Assembly (NCBI GenBank): GCA_016718315.1
Contig: JADKDV010000008.1
Coordinates: 185,737 to 249,736 of the forward strand
Direction: 5' to 3'
Length of the DNA: 64,000 bases
Source: Candidatus Obscuribacter sp.
GTDB lineage: Bacteria; Cyanobacteriota; Vampirovibrionia; Obscuribacterales; Obscuribacteraceae
Part shown: one piece after another, positions 51,387 to 59,692 of the stretch
Numbering within the stretch: the first letter of the stretch is position 1
Layout: each line of letters opens with the position of its first letter
The notes under the pieces: generated by a model
What the model was told of the DNA's origin: nothing
The model's database searches: none
Seen by the model: only the letters and a program-made list of their open reading frames with translations
Position numbers and translations under genes: made by a program

Positions 51387-51947
51387 ATGAATAACAATAC
51401 AAACGTAATCGCCATTGATAATACTGATGTTTTGCAACTGACAGCTCAGGCTAATCTTATGGAGATGCCGGCTTTTGTGGTCAACAACGACCTCAAGCAG
51501 ATCACAGGAAGAGTTGACGATTACGATCTCATTGCTGCACTTATCTATTTGACCGGTCTATCTCAAGATGTGGTGAGGAAGATGGTGTTAGACGGTGTTT
51601 TGCCCGGACCAAAGGCGCTCGATACTATTGCCTCTAAAACAGGCTGTGAGCTACTAGTGGAGGCTGTACCTGTGAGTATCACAAGCGGTATGCAGCGGTT
51701 TTGTCTCGCTCTTAAAAAGGCTAGCGATCTACACAGCAGCTTGCAAAAGCTGGTGTTGACCGTTGCTCGCAATCGAGACGCTCAAAATGAGCACTCATTG
51801 CCAATAGTCAAACGCAGGCTGGCTAAGGCTTGTGCTGGCAGTCCCATCACAACTGTTACAGCACAGTCTATTTTGCAAGACTTTGGTATGCGATTGCAAA
51901 TCCGCATGGTGCCCAGGTCTCTTTGTAGAGCTGGAGCTGTTGGTTAG
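51387..51947 (+). CDS. Double HTH-like protein, paralogue 3
   Basis: The 186-residue protein aligns with paralogue 1. Residues 44-95 (DYDLIAALIYLTGLSQDVVR, PGPKALDTIASKTGCELLVE) match the first half and residues 140-175 (GSPITTVTAQSILQDFGMRL) the second. The N-terminus begins MNNNTN as in paralogue 2. The ATG at 51387 follows GGAG, and an intrinsic terminator follows the stop. The three genes are therefore diverged tandem duplicates, each with a hairpin leader. Function is unknown. Confidence 0.65.
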   Translation: MNNNTNVIAIDNTDVLQLTAQANLMEMPAFVVNNDLKQITGRVDDYDLIAALIYLTGLSQDVVRKMVLDGVLPGPKALDTIASKTGCELLVEAVPVSITSGMQRFCLALKKASDLHSSLQKLVLTVARNRDAQNEHSLPIVKRRLAKACAGSPITTVTAQSILQDFGMRLQIRMVPRSLCRAGAVG

Positions 51948-51966
51948 TAGTACAAATGGTGAAGAG

Positions 51967-51995
51967 AAGGGCCCCATCTGGGGCTTTTCTTTTTG
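51967..51995 (+). terminator. Rho-independent terminator after paralogue 3
   Basis: GCCCC pairs with GGGGC around ATCT, extended by AAGG/TTTT, with a TTTTCTTTTT tail. It closes the four-gene cluster. Confidence 0.8.
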
Positions 51996-52058
51996 AGTGT
52001 CGAATACTACGCAATGTCGGAGTATCGCATTTCTAGCTTTTTTGACTAAAGAGAATCT

Positions 52059-52301
52059 TCAATGGCCGAAACCAAGCCCAGACAAGAGTGCTGCTAACGC
52101 CATGTATACGCTGAAAAACAGGTTCTCATTCGTAAGTGAAACAACGGGTATTAGAAAAAGAAGAATTGTCCAAACAAAAACCCTTCCGCTATAGATGTGT
52201 ATCTTTTGGACGCTCACAGCAACTATCGGCAAAACCACGCTCGTCAGAAAGAGGATAAAGCAAATAGGTCCACTGAATAAGGTTCCAGCCCATTTATACA
52301 A
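52059..52301 (-). CDS. Possible small membrane protein
   Basis: An 80-residue leftward frame begins with TTG and encodes three hydrophobic stretches (GPICFILFLTSVVLPIVAV, VFVWTILLFLIPVVSL, FFSVYMALAALLSGL). Composition is convincingly membrane-like, but there is no good ribosome site and no known family, so it could be a remnant or a small real protein. Confidence 0.4.
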   Translation of the reverse strand: MYKWAGTLFSGPICFILFLTSVVLPIVAVSVQKIHIYSGRVFVWTILLFLIPVVSLTNENLFFSVYMALAALLSGLGFGH

Positions 52302-52363
52302 ATAAGATGATATCGACAGGATTGCCGCGATTTTCGAAGTAGACGTTTCAACCTATCACAACA

Positions 52364-52393
52364 AAGCCGACGAAATACTGTTTCATCGGCCTT
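52364..52393 (-). terminator. Hairpin after the AIM24-type gene
   Basis: AAGCCGACGAAA pairs with TTTCATCGGCTT-like sequence around TACTG with small mismatches. It lies about 38 bases beyond the stop of the leftward gene at 52431. Confidence 0.65.
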
Positions 52394-52430
52394 ATTGATT
52401 ATCTAAATACCGTCAGTTGAACTGAATTAT

Positions 52431-53228
52431 TTAGTCCTGCTGCAACAGTCCACCGAGCGCACCGAACACTCCGCCTTGCTCTGATGGTTGACCACCAGCG
52501 CGGGGAGCGTTTTGGATGATGCGGTTGGCCAGACGGCTAAAGGGCAGACTTTGTAGCCATACTGTACCTGTGCCCTGGAGAGTGGCTAAAAATAAGCCTT
52601 CTCCACCAAATACCATTGACTTGAGATTGCCAGCGCGAGCGATTGAGTAATCAATGCCTGGTGTAAAAGCAACGATACAGCCTGTATCTACTCTCAGTGT
52701 TTCGCCTTTTAGCTCACGTTTGATGATTGTGCCGCAGGCGTGGACAAATGCTTTGCCATCACCGCTCAGCTTTTGCAAGACAAAGCCTTCACCACCAAAA
52801 AAGCCAGCGCCAATGCGCTGAGTAAATGCGATATCTAGCTTTGTACCAAGAGCCGCACAGAGGAAGCCTTCTCTTTGGCAGATGACCTGACCACCCAATT
52901 GCGCTAGTTCAAAGGCAATGATTTTGCCTGGATAGGGAGCAGAAAAGGCCACTCTTTGTTTGCCTTGACCACGATTTGAAAAGTGGGTAATCATCAGTGA
53001 TTCGCCCGCCATCATGCGCTTACCAGCGCTAAATAGCTTGCCCATAATGTTGGCGTTGGTGTCTGTGCCATCACCCATTTTGGCTTCAAAATGGATGCCA
53101 TCTTCCATGTAGTTCATGGCTCCGGCTTCGGCAATCACTGTTTCGCCAGGATCTAGCTCGATTTCGACCATTTGCATGTCATCGCCAATAATTTGATAGT
53201 CGATTTCGTGGGATTTGATGTTTGACAT
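52431..53228 (-). CDS. AIM24/TIGR00266 family protein
   Basis: The 265-residue protein belongs to the AIM24 family (TIGR00266). It shows the early block VEIELDPGETVIAEAGAMNYMEDGI, the middle AFELAQLGGQVICQREGFLCA and GEGFVLQKLSGDGKAFVHACGTI, and the end FGGEGLFLATLQGTGTVWLQSLP. The fold is a trimeric beta-barrel-like shell; the function in bacteria is unknown. The C-terminus is Gly/Gln-rich. It stands alone. Confidence 0.88.
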   Translation of the reverse strand: MSNIKSHEIDYQIIGDDMQMVEIELDPGETVIAEAGAMNYMEDGIHFEAKMGDGTDTNANIMGKLFSAGKRMMAGESLMITHFSNRGQGKQRVAFSAPYPGKIIAFELAQLGGQVICQREGFLCAALGTKLDIAFTQRIGAGFFGGEGFVLQKLSGDGKAFVHACGTIIKRELKGETLRVDTGCIVAFTPGIDYSIARAGNLKSMVFGGEGLFLATLQGTGTVWLQSLPFSRLANRIIQNAPRAGGQPSEQGGVFGALGGLLQQD

Positions 53229-53502
53229 TTCTATTCCTTAGAGATAGTTGGAGAGTTGTTGGTTTGGATTTGGGAGTATTTACTCCCGGTCTCATTTAAT
53301 GGATATTTTGCTAACTGGATACCGCAAAGATTTAGCCAGCTGGACTGCTGCTACTTTGCTATAAAAGATACCGCAGTGGCGGTCCGGGCACCTTAAGCGG
53401 CAGATTTAATCTTTGTCAGGGCTAAGCCTGTCCAAAAAGTAAAGTGCCCGTATAGACACATCCACGAGAGATAGATTCCCACACGGTCCAGAGATTACTA
53501 AA

Positions 53503-53820
53503 ATGAGCATTGAAGCAGCCTTCGACATCCAACAAATGAAGAACTCGTCCAAAAGACAGAGAAATGCTTTGCAAGTGGAATGGCAAGAAACCAGCATGAC
53601 CGCCAATAGCTCAGACACCTGCGCCCTGCTTGCTGATCTCTATCTTGATGATGAAAAATTTCCGTCAATGCTGCCTAATGTGGTCTTGGCATTAAACTAT
53701 CGCAACAGAATGCCCCAGTCCCAAAATCTTGGCGCCGCTAACAAGCAAGTTGCACAGGCTCCTGCCACTAATATTGTGCATGGTCTTTCTTCTTCTGTAG
53801 TGGCTGATTGGACTCACTAG
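53503..53820 (+). CDS. Hypothetical protein, weakly supported
   Basis: A 105-residue frame starts at ATG 53503 without a clear ribosome site. It contains a helical N-terminus (AAFDIQQMKNSSKRQRNALQVEW) and a polar tail with Asn and Gln. No homologue is recognised. An opposite-strand frame at 53406-53618 is hydrophobic but equally unsupported. Codon composition is unremarkable. Confidence 0.35.
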   Translation: MSIEAAFDIQQMKNSSKRQRNALQVEWQETSMTANSSDTCALLADLYLDDEKFPSMLPNVVLALNYRNRMPQSQNLGAANKQVAQAPATNIVHGLSSSVVADWTH

Positions 53821-53918
53821 TGCCTGGCACAAACTATTCACTATCTAAATAATCCTTGACCGATTTGTTGTGGTCGAGTTAAAGTGAGATAGTCGTTGAT
53901 TTAAAAGCGGAGGTGCAC

Positions 53919-53987
53919 ATGGATAAACTTGCTTATCAAAGCGGATGCTTTCTCGTCGTGCTCGCTTCGTTTACTCTCAACCAATAA
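53919..53987 (+). CDS. Possible 22-codon leader peptide before rsgA
   Basis: A short frame MDKLAYQSGCFLVVLASF plus four residues follows an excellent GCGGAGG ribosome site and ends 76 bases before rsgA. The strong site and the position suggest a translated leader or a tiny membrane peptide; no attenuator hairpin was found after it. Confidence 0.35.
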   Translation: MDKLAYQSGCFLVVLASFTLNQ

Positions 53988-54063
53988 GTTTTAGACAAAG
54001 CATAGATGGCGTCAGCGTCCGCTTCTCAAGCGTTATAAACACTTGCAGTAATAAGGACTGACA

Positions 54064-55074
54064 ATGATTCCAGACAATTTTTTGACGCTCGTAGGAGCGC
54101 CATATATCTGTGCACGCGTAGTTGCACAGGATCGTAATTCATATCGCATCATCACCACTGGTGGTGAATTTATTGCTGAGCTATCAGGCAGCCTGCGTTA
54201 TCAAACTGAGGACCCATCAATGTTGCCTGTGGTTGGAGACTATGTGGAGGTTAGTTTTACAAACGACGCGGCGACAATCAGAGCAGTTTTGCCAAGACAA
54301 AATTTGTTTTCGCGGCGGGGCGTTTTTCGCTCACACACGATGCAAGCCATTGCCGCAAACATAGACAGGCTCTTTATTGTTATGGCTGTGGGGGGCGACT
54401 TTAATCCTCGCCGCCTGGAGCGTTATCTAGTAGCAGCAAAAGCTTACGATGTGCCTTGCGCAGTGGTCCTAAACAAAATCGATCTGGCTAGCGATCCAGA
54501 TAATTATGTACTGGGTGCACAGGCTGTGGCAGACGATCTACCGGTACTAGCAGTATCAGCACTGACAAGAGCGCATATTGATAGCTTTGCTCCATTTTGT
54601 GGACATGGGCGCACCATAGCCTTTGTCGGCGCAAGCGGAGTGGGTAAGTCCACTTTGATTAATATATTGCTAGATCAAGACATACTCTCTGTATCGTATG
54701 TCAGGCAGAGTGATGAGAGAGGTAGGCACACCACCACCAGGAGGCGCCTGCTCTATTTGCCCAATGGCACGGCCTTAGTAGATACTCCGGGGATGCGCGA
54801 ATTTGGTCTTGCTGATGCTACAGAGGGTATCTCGCAGGCTTTTAGTGATGTGGCTAGTCTTGCTTCTGGCTGTCGCTTCCGCGATTGCCAGCATGTTAGT
54901 GAGCCTGGATGTGCTGTGCGAGACGCTGTTGATCAAGACCGTTTGCAAAATTGGCGCAAATTAGGTCGTGAGGCGGCCTTTGAGGCGCGCAAAACAGATC
55001 GACTACTAGCCGAAAACGAGCGCAAAAAATGGCGAGCAATACATAAGGAGGCTAAGCAAAGAAGAAAACCTTAG
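54064..55074 (+). CDS. rsgA: Ribosome small-subunit-dependent GTPase RsgA
   Basis: The 336-residue protein is a circularly permuted GTPase that assists maturation of the 30S subunit. It has an N-terminal OB fold, the G4 motif NKID at 137-140 before the P-loop GASGVGKST at 189-197, then G3 DTPG at 240-243. The C-terminal zinc site is C270, C275, H277 and C283 (CRFRDCQHVSEPGC). Motif order and length are standard. It starts with ATG and is convergent with panC. Confidence 0.95.
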   Translation: MIPDNFLTLVGAPYICARVVAQDRNSYRIITTGGEFIAELSGSLRYQTEDPSMLPVVGDYVEVSFTNDAATIRAVLPRQNLFSRRGVFRSHTMQAIAANIDRLFIVMAVGGDFNPRRLERYLVAAKAYDVPCAVVLNKIDLASDPDNYVLGAQAVADDLPVLAVSALTRAHIDSFAPFCGHGRTIAFVGASGVGKSTLINILLDQDILSVSYVRQSDERGRHTTTRRRLLYLPNGTALVDTPGMREFGLADATEGISQAFSDVASLASGCRFRDCQHVSEPGCAVRDAVDQDRLQNWRKLGREAAFEARKTDRLLAENERKKWRAIHKEAKQRRKP

Positions 55075-55090
55075 TGCGCTGCCATGAGCT

Positions 55091-55996
55091 TTAGCGCACT
55101 ACCAGATTGTCTATCAGCCGCACTTCGCCGAGTTTGGCCGCTACCACCACGACAAATGGGCGGACAAACTCAGTCAGTGGCTTGAGAGTTGCGCCGTCGC
55201 AAACTTTTAGATATTGCAAGTCCCATCCTCGCTCACGGGCAATAGTCTGGCTTGCTTTATCTATTGCTTCTTGCACATCAATGTTGCCGCTTTCGTAGCT
55301 GTCTTTTACCTGGTTAAGTGCTTTGTGCAAGTCAGTGGCGATGATGCGTTGCTCGGCATTGAGATAAGCATTGCGTGAGCTCATCGCTAGTCCGTCGCTT
55401 TCTCTCACTGTAGGCACACCGACAATCTCTACAGGCACATTGAGATCCTCTACCAGTGCCTTAATCACTTGCAATTGCTGATAGTCTTTTTCGCCAAAAA
55501 ATGAGACGTGGGGCTCTACCAGGTTAAAGAGTTTGAGGACGACTGTGGCTACGCCTCTAAAAAACGTGGGGCGGATGGCGCCTTCGAGGGTGTCATTGAG
55601 CGGGGTTGCTGGCACCACCGAGATGATATTTTCGCGACCGTGGGGGTAGATTTCGGACTCCTGGGGATAAAAGACCAGGTCAGCGCCTACTGAGGTCAAT
55701 AGCTCCAGGTCACTCTCAAAGGTGCGGGGATACTTGCCAAAGTCTTCGTGCGGCGCAAATTGAAAAGGATTAACAAATATCGAGACTACAACGATGTCGC
55801 AGTCGGCTTTTGCACGTTTGACCAGCTCCAGGTGACCTGCATGTAAAGCGCCCATGGTTGGGACAAAACCAATGCGTGGTGAGGCTTTGCCTTTTGTTGG
55901 GCAAGCGCCGTGGCCCCATTGCGAGTTTTGGGCAAGCCGCCACTGTGCCAGTTCTTTGATGCTTTCTACCACTTGTGGCTTTTGCATAGTGACCAT
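55091..55996 (-). CDS. panC: Pantothenate synthetase
   Basis: The 301-residue enzyme joins pantoate and beta-alanine, with ATP, in pantothenate (coenzyme A) synthesis. Visible motifs are FVPTMGALHAGH, VSIFVNPFQF, FFGEKDYQQLQVI and MSSRNAYLN. The start at 55996 follows GAGGAAG at six bases; a later ATG at 55987 is possible. A short insert (SQWGHGACPTKGKASP) precedes the first strand. The divergent gene begins 91 bases away. A dephospho-CoA kinase fusion lies 3.7 kb further on. Confidence 0.95.
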   Translation of the reverse strand: MVTMQKPQVVESIKELAQWRLAQNSQWGHGACPTKGKASPRIGFVPTMGALHAGHLELVKRAKADCDIVVVSIFVNPFQFAPHEDFGKYPRTFESDLELLTSVGADLVFYPQESEIYPHGRENIISVVPATPLNDTLEGAIRPTFFRGVATVVLKLFNLVEPHVSFFGEKDYQQLQVIKALVEDLNVPVEIVGVPTVRESDGLAMSSRNAYLNAEQRIIATDLHKALNQVKDSYESGNIDVQEAIDKASQTIARERGWDLQYLKVCDGATLKPLTEFVRPFVVVVAAKLGEVRLIDNLVVR

Positions 55997-56087
55997 TAAT
56001 CGCTTCCTCTGGATGGTTTTGATACTGTCTGGCTTGTGCTGGTCGTCAAGCGTGTTGCACAACAAAAACATATTTTACAAGGGTGAC

Positions 56088-59018
56088 ATGCACTCAGGGG
56101 CGCTGGCTGCGATAATAACTATTTCCACCACCAGAGACCTTAACGTGTTTATAATTGCCCCTCGCCCAGTTACTTTGTCCACAAGACCAGCTCGAGTCAG
56201 GCTTTTTGCCTGGACTGTGTCCCTGATGGCTTGTGCCACGATTTTGCCTGGCTCGGCAATTGCCCCCTGGCTCTCGGATAAGCCCTTACTCGGCTTGGGA
56301 GTTGAGGCTAAGAGTAGCGACACCTCTAAAAAAGACAAAAAAGACAAGAGTGTCAAACAAAGTCCAGTCAAAGTCGGACATTTTACGCAAAACGCAGAGG
56401 CCCGCGCCCTGGGCGAAAAAATCCTGGAAGCCTTTGGCGGCTTTGACCAATATAAAGCATTTAACGATAGACCTTGCCGTGCATCGGGCCAGGTCATTCA
56501 GACCTCAGGACTATCTGGAGTCAATAATACTTTTGACTGTGATCTGATCATCAAAAGAGAAAAAGAAAAGATCACAATAACCTTGCTTGGACAGCCTCTC
56601 ACCACTGTTTACGATGGTAAAGATTGCTGGACACAGCAAGGTAATTCGGTGTTGCCAGCTGACGGTATCACTGCTAAACGTATCGAAGAAGACATACAGC
56701 ACGGGCTTTTGCTCGTCGAAGCAGTGCGTAATCCAGAGACCCGACTGGAGATTGGTAAGTCAGTGGAGATTGAGGGTAAAGCCTGCGATACGCTCCTTAT
56801 CTACGCTCCCGATGGCATACCGACCAGTTTTTATGCCGACAAAGCGAGCCACCTGGTGCTCGGTAGCTCCTATCCCGGTGTCGACCTGGAGCAGGGCATG
56901 CGTGTCGACAAGACTTATCACTACTTTGATTATCGCGACATCGAGGGCACCAGACAGCCATTTAAAGTGGTTGAGTACAGTGGCAATAAAAAAGTATCAG
57001 AGACAGTCATCAATAAGGTGGCAGTGGATGACAGCATCACAGATGCCATGTTTACAATGCCCAAAGAAAAACTGCCAGTCAGACTGAGCGCTGGGGCAGT
57101 AACTATCCCCTTTGAATATGTCTCTAACGAGATTATGATCAAAGCCAAAGTCAACGGCAATGTCGAGCTAAAGTTTATCCTTGATACGGGTGCCACTCAG
57201 TCTATTCTCGATCGTACCAAGATCAAAGATGTGCTGCCGCAGCTCCTCGTAGACGCCACTGCCAACGGTGCGGATAAAAACGCTATCTCGATGACTACTG
57301 GCTCTGGCTCTATCCAGGCCACAGCTGTCAATCTTAAGACTCTCAGCCTTGGCGATATGGTTTTAAATGATGTGCCAGTAGCTGTGACTGATTTGTCTAG
57401 CTTTGATCAATTACAAAAAGACCGTCCAGCCGGACTTATTGGCGCCAATATTTTAAAGAGATTTCTTGTCACAGTCGACTACGAAAACCAACGAGTCACA
57501 TTTGACGATCCCAACAAAAGTGAAATACCCGAAGGTGCTACTGTAGTCAAAACCAAACCCAGTCTCGGTATGTCTGGATTGGCAGTGGAAGGCACTTTTG
57601 ATGGCAAACAAAACATTTCATTTTTGATTGACACTGGTGCTGCCTTTAACAATATTTCCGAAACCAAAGTCAAAAACCTTGTACCCAACCCGCTCTATAA
57701 AGTGGGCATGCTCAAAGGTCTGGATGGTAAATCAGTCGAGACAGGATCGGCAAGATTTGATCATCTCGATATCGGCAAGCTGCGCCTCGATCACCCTGTA
57801 TTTAGTGTGGCTCCAGGCGGTGCCTCTGAGCGCACTCCTGCTGGTATCATCAGCGCAACTGATCTGGCTATTATCGGTAATCCGCTTTTGAGCCGCTACA
57901 AAGTCACTTTTGACTACCGCAATCAACGTCTGATTTTGACTCAAAGTGCTGCCCAAAAGGCACTCACAGACTATCAAGCCAAAATAAGTGCGCTGCGTCT
58001 GGAGTTGGTTAAAGGCAAAAATGTCAATCAAGTAATAAACGAGCTAAAGACTATGGTTGAGTCCGCTCATAGTCATGACATGCCTGCTGCCGAAGCGATT
58101 TTGCGCAGTGAGCTGGCGCTTGCACTGTGTCAAAAAAATGGTGGTGATTTTAGCCCAGCTTATCTTTTTAGACCAATCAATGCTCAGACTCTGCTTGGCG
58201 AGAAGAGAGTCGATGGTGATTTAAGACCCAATCCTAACCCCAAACAAAAGGGCGATAAGCTAGCTAGAGACACAGATAAGCCTGTGCCGCCAGTAAACGA
58301 CACTAGCTCTCCAGCTATGCTCGAAGACTCAGAAGGACAGCTTTTGCAGGCATATGGACTGGCTGAGCGCTGCCGGGACAAGACGGTCCAGGCGCGAGTA
58401 CTCGGTACCTGGGGTTATCTCTACGCCAGCCAAAATCCCACACTGGATTATCTCAATAGTGCCAAACAAAAGATCGGTAAGGCGGTGTCACTGGCTCCCA
58501 CCGATGCTGACGTGCTGGCTTCTAGTGGATACTTTTTGTCTCGTCTGGAGTCAGTCAAAGCAGCTCCCCGCAAAAATATCGCCTCTGCTGCCATTAACAG
58601 TATTAAGGCCGAGCCGCTCAAAGGTGATTATGGCGATGGTATCAAATACAGTGCCAGTGCTGCCGGTCTTAGCAGTAAAAAACTGCAACTAAAATCAGCT
58701 AGCGATGCTACACGCGCCGATGCCAAGGAAGCAGGACAGCATGCTAAAGACAGCCGCAAAGAAGCTCCTCATGAGCCAATTGGTGTAGTGCGTAAAGGTA
58801 AAACAGTAATACCGATACGCAGTCTCGATGAGCTTGGCAGATGGCTGGTGGATCAAATCGTCGATCAGGCGATTATGATCGATCCTGCTAACTGGCTAGC
58901 CCTCTTAACCAAGCTCGATAGAGTCAAGGCTCAGGGCAATAACGAAGAAGCAAAAATCATCCAGGCTCAACTCAAGCATTATTATCCTGGTGTCAATATT
59001 TCGACCTTGCTCAAATAG
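56088..59018 (+). CDS. Large protein with two retropepsin-like aspartic protease domains
   Basis: The 976-residue protein has a hydrophobic segment near 41-60 that may export or anchor it. A beta-rich region at about 100-330 resembles outer-membrane lipoprotein-sorting-type folds (YFDYRDIEGTRQPFKVVEY). Two retropepsin-like domains follow, with catalytic motifs FILDTGATQS (D366) and FLIDTGAAFN (D515), each with a later hydrophobic-Gly motif (AGLIGANIL, TDLAIIGNPLL). The last 260 residues are helical and TPR-like. Two half-proteases in one chain could pair as in pepsin. The ATG at 56088 follows AAGGGTG; the long upstream frame overlaps panC. Confidence 0.75.
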   Translation: MHSGALAAIITISTTRDLNVFIIAPRPVTLSTRPARVRLFAWTVSLMACATILPGSAIAPWLSDKPLLGLGVEAKSSDTSKKDKKDKSVKQSPVKVGHFTQNAEARALGEKILEAFGGFDQYKAFNDRPCRASGQVIQTSGLSGVNNTFDCDLIIKREKEKITITLLGQPLTTVYDGKDCWTQQGNSVLPADGITAKRIEEDIQHGLLLVEAVRNPETRLEIGKSVEIEGKACDTLLIYAPDGIPTSFYADKASHLVLGSSYPGVDLEQGMRVDKTYHYFDYRDIEGTRQPFKVVEYSGNKKVSETVINKVAVDDSITDAMFTMPKEKLPVRLSAGAVTIPFEYVSNEIMIKAKVNGNVELKFILDTGATQSILDRTKIKDVLPQLLVDATANGADKNAISMTTGSGSIQATAVNLKTLSLGDMVLNDVPVAVTDLSSFDQLQKDRPAGLIGANILKRFLVTVDYENQRVTFDDPNKSEIPEGATVVKTKPSLGMSGLAVEGTFDGKQNISFLIDTGAAFNNISETKVKNLVPNPLYKVGMLKGLDGKSVETGSARFDHLDIGKLRLDHPVFSVAPGGASERTPAGIISATDLAIIGNPLLSRYKVTFDYRNQRLILTQSAAQKALTDYQAKISALRLELVKGKNVNQVINELKTMVESAHSHDMPAAEAILRSELALALCQKNGGDFSPAYLFRPINAQTLLGEKRVDGDLRPNPNPKQKGDKLARDTDKPVPPVNDTSSPAMLEDSEGQLLQAYGLAERCRDKTVQARVLGTWGYLYASQNPTLDYLNSAKQKIGKAVSLAPTDADVLASSGYFLSRLESVKAAPRKNIASAAINSIKAEPLKGDYGDGIKYSASAAGLSSKKLQLKSASDATRADAKEAGQHAKDSRKEAPHEPIGVVRKGKTVIPIRSLDELGRWLVDQIVDQAIMIDPANWLALLTKLDRVKAQGNNEEAKIIQAQLKHYYPGVNISTLLK

Positions 59019-59032
59019 GACGGAGTGCTGTT

Positions 59033-59304
59033 ATGTCGTTGCTAGATCCCGAGTCACTCACTTTTGCTCAATGGTTTTGGATTTGTTTTATCATCGTGGT
59101 GGTCATCTTTTTTGTCTGCCGCTGTGTTGACCTTAATAGCTCCGAGGCGCCACTGAGTCAGTTGTTCGGGACTTTTGCCGGGCTCTGTTAACTGCGCTAA
59201 CTGCTAGCCCGATTTATGGGCTCTATCTAATCATGACAACGGTGTGGATTTGCTTATCTTGGCGTGCCGATTGGTATCCAGAGGGCAAACAGCACTGCCA
59301 CTAA
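59033..59304 (+). CDS. Small two-helix membrane protein, frameshifted
   Basis: The frame starts at ATG 59033 after GGAG, 14 bases past the retropepsin gene, and encodes a membrane helix (WFWICFIIVVVIFFVC). It stops at 59191 after 52 residues. One extra G in the run at 59180-59182 would continue it as AGALLTALTASPIYGLYLIM and TTVWICLSWRADWYPEG to 59304, giving 90 residues with two helices. The second segment is so membrane-like that a one-base error is the better explanation. No family is recognised. Confidence 0.5.
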
Positions 59305-59692
59305 TGCTGCCAAGTGCTTGCGGGAGCTGCAATCACGAGCCCGTGGGCTTCTATTAGTATGAGCTTATATATAGCAATTCATGATTTGAATATACATGCG
59401 CGTTTTAAATAGAGTTTTCGAGTAATTTCTTTTCTACTTTCCACACGGTGATCACAGGCTTCTTTTAGTCCACACACGCCAAGCCCCAGCCCCAGCTAAT
59501 CCAAATCTTTGATTTGCATATGGCCACGTCCCTCAAGGATTTTGCGCCGCAAGTCAGAGATAGAGCCGTTTGCCGCAGCCAACCACTGTAGCTGATTGCT
59601 TTGAGCTGCCTGTCTTGCTTGTGTGCTGCCTGGTTTTCACCCTTCTGTCTTTTCAACTCAGAATCTCAACTAAGCCTGAGAAAGGATATCCC
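59305..59692. other. Intergenic region before the CoaE fusion gene
   Basis: This 388-base gap shows no gene. The frame open from 59570 into the CoaE gene is not protein-like before its ATG. A change toward higher GC content begins near its right end. Confidence 0.35.

Noticed and set aside
48880..51995. Integron-like cassette array (gene plus imperfect palindrome repeated)
   Set aside because: The palindromes are GC stems with T tails, i.e. terminators. No attC core sites (RYYYAAC/GTTRRRY pairs) and no integrase were seen.
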